Under the pieces are notes generated by a model. That model worked only from the letters and a program-made list of their open reading frames with translations, searched no databases and had not been told where the DNA came from. A DNA stretch of 7,451 nt from the NCBI GenBank assembly GCA_003695135.1, contig RFIR01000385.1, positions 1 to 7,451 on the forward strand. The letters are read 5' to 3'. The first letter of the stretch is position 1. Each line of letters starts with the position of its first letter. A program made the position numbers and the translations under genes. Source of the stretch: Alphaproteobacteria bacterium. GTDB taxonomy: Bacteria; Pseudomonadota; Alphaproteobacteria; Rhodobacterales; Rhodobacteraceae. Shown piece after piece: positions 4,204-7,451 of this stretch.

Positions 4204-6942
4204 TCACTCCTCGGCCGCGTCTTCCTCCTCCTCGCCATGTTCGGCGATCAGGGCCACCGACACCACCTCCTCGCCCTCGGCGGTGTCGAAGACGCGCACC
4301 CCGCCGGCGGATCGCCCCTGGCGCGAGATCTCGCGCACCGGACAGCGGATCGACTGGCCGGTGTTGGTGACCAGCATGATCTGGTCGTCCTCCTCCACCG
4401 GAAAGGAGGCGACGATATGCCCGCCCGGCCGGCCGCGCCTGGGCGAGAGATCGGCCGCGGTGATGCCCTGGCCGCCCCGACCGGTGATGCGGTATTCATA
4501 GGCCGAGGTGCGCTTGCCGGCGCCGTTGGACAGGATCACCAGGATGAATTCCTCCTGCGCGGAAAGCTCGACATAACGCTCCTGGCTCAGCGTGGTCTCG
4601 CCGCCGGCCTCGGTATCGGCGGTCTCCGCCTCGCCTTCTTCTCCCGAGACCGCGCGCGACATCTTCAGATAGGCGGCGCGCTCCTCGGGCGTCGCCTCGA
4701 CATGGCGCAGCACCGCCATCGACACCACCCGGTCGCCCGGCGCCAGCCGGATGCCGCGCACGCCGGTGGAATCGCGGCCCTTGAAGACGCGCACATCGGT
4801 GACGGGAAAGCGGATCGCCTTGCCCTGTGCGGTGGTCATCAGCACATCGTCGCTCTCCGAACAGATGCGCGCATTGATCAGCGTCTCGCCCTCGGGCAGG
4901 CGCATGGCGATCTTGCCGTTGCGCATGATGTGGGTGAAGTCGGAAAGCGCGTTGCGCCTTACATGGCCCGCGGAGGTGGCGAAGACGATCTGCAGGTCGT
5001 CCCATTCCTCCTCGGGCCGGTCCACCGGCATGATGGCGGCGATGGAGACGCCGGGCTGGATCGGCAGGATGTTGACCAGCGCCTTGCCGCGGGCGTTGCG
5101 CGCGGCCAGCGGCAGCCGCCAGGTCTTCAGCGAATAGACCATGCCGTCGGTGGTGAAGACCAGCAGCGGCGTGTGGGTATTGGCCACGAACAGGTTGGTG
5201 ACCACGTCGTCGCCCTTGGTGTTCATGCCCGCGGCCCCCTTGCCGCCGCGGCGCTGCTCGCGATAGGCATCGAGCGCGGTGCGCTTGATGTAGCCGCCGG
5301 CGGTGATGGTCACCACCATGTCCTCGCGCTCGATCAGGTCCTCGTCCTCGACCTCGCCCTCGAACTCGCCGATCTCGGTCCGGCGCGGGGTGGCGAATTT
5401 CTCCTTCACCTCGGCAAGCTCGGCCGAGATGATGGCGAGGATGCGCTCGCGCGAGCGCAGGATGTCGAGATAATCGGTGATCCGCTCGGCCAGCACCTCC
5501 AGCTCGTCGCCGACCTCGCGCACCCCCAGCGCCGTCAGCCGCTGCAGCCGCAGATCGAGGATCGCCCGCGCCTGGGTCTCGGAGAGGAAATAGGTGCCAT
5601 CCTCGCGGATGCGGTGGGCCGGATCGTCGATCAGCGCCAGATAGCCGGCGATGTTCTCGGCCGGCCAGGCGCGTTCCATCAGCGCGGCGCGTGCGCTGGC
5701 CGGATCGGGCGAGGCGCGGATGGTGCGCACCACCTCATCGACATTGTCCACGGCCACCGCCAGCCCGCACAGCACATGCGCCCGTTCGCGCGCGCGCCGC
5801 AGCTCGAAGGCGGTGCGCCGCGCCACCACCTCCTCGCGGAAGGCGAGAAAGGCGGTCAGGAAGCCGCGCAGCGTCATCTGCTCGGGCCTGCCGTCATGGA
5901 GTGCGAGCATGTTGCAGCCGAAGGAGGTCTGCAGCTGGGTGAAGCGGAAGAGCTGGTTGAGCACCACCTCCGGCGTGGCGTCGCGCCTCAGCTCGATCAC
6001 CACCCGCACGCCGAAGCGGTCCGATTCGTCCTGGACATGGGCGATGCCCTCGATGCGCTTGTCGCGGGCCAGTTCCGCGATCTTCTCGATCAGGCTTGCC
6101 TTGTTGACCTGATAGGGGATCTCCTCGACGATGATAGCATGGCGGTCCTTGCGGATCTCCTCCACCCGGGTCTTTGCCCGCAGCAGCACCGAGCCGCGCC
6201 CCTCGACATAGGCCTTCTTGGCGCCGGCCTGGCCGAGGATCACCCCGCCGGTGGGAAAGTCCGGGCCGGGGACATGGCGCATCAGCTCCAGCGAGGTCAG
6301 ATCGGGGTTCTCGATCAGCGCCAGCGTGGCGTCGATCACCTCGCCCAGATTGTGCGGCGGAATATTGGTGGCCATGCCGACGGCGATGCCGCCCGCGCCA
6401 TTGACCAGGATGTTGGGAAAGCGGGCCGGCAGCACCACCGGCTCCTCGTCCTGGCCGTCATAGTTGGGCTGGAAATCGACCGTGTCCCTGTCGATATCGG
6501 CGAGCAGGTAGTTTGCCACCTCCGCCATCCGCACTTCGGTATAGCGGAAGGCCGCGGGCGGGTCGCCATCCATCGAGCCGAAATTGCCCTGACCGTCCAA
6601 GAGCGGCAGCCGCATCGAGAAGGGCTGGGCCATGCGCACCAGCGCGTCATAGATCGCCGCATCGCCATGCGGATGATACTTGCCCATCGCGTCGGAAACG
6701 GGGCGCGAGGATTTCCGGTAGGGCTTGTCGTGGGTATTGCCGACCTCGTGCATCGCATAGAGGATGCGCCGGTGCACAGGTTTCAGCCCGTCGCGCACAT
6801 CCGGAATCGCGCGCGCCACGATCACGCTCATCGCGTAATCGAGATAGCTGCGCCGCATCTCCTCCTCGACCGAGATCGAGGGGCCGTCATGGGGCAGACG
6901 CGGGGTTTCCTCGCCTGCCGGCTCTTCAGTGTCGTCGGACAA
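4204..6942 (-). CDS. gyrA: DNA gyrase subunit A
   Basis: GyrA forms the A2B2 gyrase with GyrB, cuts and rejoins both DNA strands, and introduces negative supercoils. The 912 residues are somewhat longer than E. coli's 875. The breakage-reunion domain starts at about residue 25. The catalytic tyrosine is Y134 in FRYTE, after R133. The quinolone region reads YHPHGDAAIYD (89-99), with A95 where E. coli has S83, and D99 matching D87. The GyrA box QRRGGKG is at 563-569 and opens the beta-pinwheel wrapping domain, which marks it as GyrA rather than ParC. Compared with E. coli, about 50 residues are inserted near 746-797, including an acidic stretch at 768-782. The acidic C-terminal tail is short (EHGEEEEDAAEE). 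The start must be TTG at 6940-6942: an in-frame TAG lies seven codons upstream and the first ATG is codon 29, inside the conserved domain. A candidate promoter lies in the 80-base gap behind ssb. Confidence 0.98.
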   Translation of the reverse strand: MSDDTEEPAGEETPRLPHDGPSISVEEEMRRSYLDYAMSVIVARAIPDVRDGLKPVHRRILYAMHEVGNTHDKPYRKSSRPVSDAMGKYHPHGDAAIYDALVRMAQPFSMRLPLLDGQGNFGSMDGDPPAAFRYTEVRMAEVANYLLADIDRDTVDFQPNYDGQDEEPVVLPARFPNILVNGAGGIAVGMATNIPPHNLGEVIDATLALIENPDLTSLELMRHVPGPDFPTGGVILGQAGAKKAYVEGRGSVLLRAKTRVEEIRKDRHAIIVEEIPYQVNKASLIEKIAELARDKRIEGIAHVQDESDRFGVRVVIELRRDATPEVVLNQLFRFTQLQTSFGCNMLALHDGRPEQMTLRGFLTAFLAFREEVVARRTAFELRRARERAHVLCGLAVAVDNVDEVVRTIRASPDPASARAALMERAWPAENIAGYLALIDDPAHRIREDGTYFLSETQARAILDLRLQRLTALGVREVGDELEVLAERITDYLDILRSRERILAIISAELAEVKEKFATPRRTEIGEFEGEVEDEDLIEREDMVVTITAGGYIKRTALDAYREQRRGGKGAAGMNTKGDDVVTNLFVANTHTPLLVFTTDGMVYSLKTWRLPLAARNARGKALVNILPIQPGVSIAAIMPVDRPEEEWDDLQIVFATSAGHVRRNALSDFTHIMRNGKIAMRLPEGETLINARICSESDDVLMTTAQGKAIRFPVTDVRVFKGRDSTGVRGIRLAPGDRVVSMAVLRHVEATPEERAAYLKMSRAVSGEEGEAETADTEAGGETTLSQERYVELSAQEEFILVILSNGAGKRTSAYEYRITGRGGQGITAADLSPRRGRPGGHIVASFPVEEDDQIMLVTNTGQSIRCPVREISRQGRSAGGVRVFDTAEGEEVVSVALIAEHGEEEEDAAEE

Positions 6943-6947
6943 TTCGG

Positions 6948-6951
6948 CCTC
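6948..6951 (-). promoter_or_regulatory. Ribosome binding site for gyrA TTG start
   Basis: GAGG on the minus strand lies 5 bases before TTG at 6940-6942. With the in-frame TAG at 6961-6963, this leaves TTG as the only plausible start before the conserved domain. Confidence 0.55.
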
Positions 6952-6979
6952 GTGCCAAGCCTACCAGATGTAGTGGCAC

Positions 6980-7009
6980 CTTATACGACGGAACCCCAGT
7001 ACTCCGCAA
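6980..7009 (-). promoter_or_regulatory. Candidate gyrA promoter
   Basis: On the minus strand TTGCGG (7009-7004) and TATAAG (6985-6980) are separated by 18 bases. The -10 matches five of six consensus bases, and the -35 keeps the important TTG. Initiation near 6973 would give a leader of about 30 bases carrying the GAGG site. The position, in the gap between ssb and gyrA, is right for an independent gyrA promoter. Supercoiling control, usual for gyrase genes, cannot be read from the sequence. Confidence 0.5.
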
Positions 7010-7022
7010 TCGCGGCGTGGCC

Positions 7023-7451
7023 TCAGAACGGGATTTCGTCGTCGAGATCGGCGGGGCCGGACGGGGCCGGGGCCGAGGGCGCGTCATAGCCGCCGCCGAT
7101 GTCGCGGCCGCCGCCCGGGCTGTCGGCGCGGCTGTCGAGCAGGGTGAGCTCGCCGCGATAGGGGCGGATGACCACCTCGGTGGTGTAGCGGTCATTGCCC
7201 GACTGGTCCTGCCATTTGCGGGTCTCCAGCTGGCCTTCCAGATAGACCTTGGAGCCCTTGCGCAGATACTGCTCGGCGATGCGGCCGAGATTCTCGTTGA
7301 AGATCGCCACCGAATGCCACTCGGTGCGCTCGCGATTCTCGCCGGTGTTGCGGTCGCGCCAGCGTTCGGAGGTGGCCACGCGCAGATTGACCACCTTGCC
7401 GCCGTTCTGGAAGGTCCGCACCTCCGGGTCGCGGCCGAGATTGCCGATGAG
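7023..7451 (-). CDS. ssb: Single-stranded DNA-binding protein (5' end outside window)
   Basis: SSB coats single-stranded DNA in replication, recombination and repair and recruits partners through its C-terminal tip. The window holds the last 142 codons and the stop. The reading frame is open to the right edge, starting LIGNLGRDPEV, so roughly the first ten residues are missing. The OB-fold is complete apart from that. It keeps the family's DNA-stacking aromatics: W in ATSERW (E. coli W40), W and F in TEWHSVAIF (W54, F60), and W in RKWQDQSG (W88). YLRKGSKVYLEGQLETR is the usual central segment. A short Gly/Ala/Pro-rich linker leads to the acidic tip DLDDEIPF, which binds partner proteins. It lies upstream of gyrA on the same strand, a common alphaproteobacterial order. 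The GTG in VRTFQNGG near the edge is an internal codon, not the start. Confidence 0.97.
   Translation of the reverse strand, partial: LIGNLGRDPEVRTFQNGGKVVNLRVATSERWRDRNTGENRERTEWHSVAIFNENLGRIAEQYLRKGSKVYLEGQLETRKWQDQSGNDRYTTEVVIRPYRGELTLLDSRADSPGGGRDIGGGYDAPSAPAPSGPADLDDEIPF

Noticed and set aside
4204..6942. Topoisomerase IV subunit A (parC) instead of gyrA.
   Set aside because: The complete QRRGGKG GyrA box and a full pinwheel domain with acidic tail identify gyrase, and the ssb neighbourhood agrees.
6943..7022. An alphaproteobacterial LexA box (GTTC-N7-GTTC) between ssb and gyrA.
   Set aside because: A single GTTC is present without a second copy at the required spacing. The region upstream of ssb, where such a box is more likely, is outside the window.
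2665..7089. A plus-strand frame open for more than 1,470 codons, antisense to ssb, gyrA, trmFO and part of the methyltransferase gene.
   Set aside because: It has no recognisable domain and is rich in His, Gly, Arg and Ala, as expected from the complement of GC-rich coding sequence. The opposite strand carries unmistakable proteins throughout. The lack of stops follows from the strong third-position GC bias.

Overview
This is a very GC-rich, gene-dense stretch of ordinary alphaproteobacterial housekeeping DNA. The best match is the order Rhodobacterales (Rhodobacter/Paracoccus-like). Three things support this: strong GC preference at third codon positions, the ssb-gyrA gene order with an alphaproteobacterial GyrA sequence, and an intergenic GAGTATTTGG-type element that I remember as common in that group. 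I see no mobile element, CRISPR array, tRNA, rRNA or phage gene.

Layout from left to right. Positions 1-230 hold no convincing gene, but they contain an unusual density of perfect inverted repeats. A divergent pair follows: a NifU/IscU-like Fe-S scaffold homologue on the minus strand (231-683, GTG start) and hisI (histidine biosynthesis) on the plus strand (753-1112). hisI converges on gluQRS across a 103-base gap with a terminator-like hairpin and the Rhodobacterales-type element. Everything from 1216 to the right edge is on the minus strand. In transcription order it reads ssb (5' end outside the window), gyrA, trmFO, a class I SAM-dependent methyltransferase, gluQRS.

How the genes relate: SSB and gyrase subunit A serve DNA replication and topology. 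TrmFO (m5U54 in the tRNA T-loop) and GluQRS (glutamylation of queuosine 34 in tRNA-Asp) are both tRNA modification enzymes, and the uncharacterised methyltransferase lies between them. gyrA has its own good candidate promoter behind ssb. A second candidate, with an exact TTGACA, overlaps the trmFO stop codon and would serve the methyltransferase-gluQRS pair. gyrA and trmFO are 69 bases apart with no convincing promoter or terminator between them.

I did not find an undescribed multi-gene system. The points worth checking are the structured segment 1-230, an IscU-like protein lacking two canonical cluster-site residues, the forced TTG start of gyrA, a natural Ala at the main quinolone position of GyrA, and the methyltransferase of unknown substrate.
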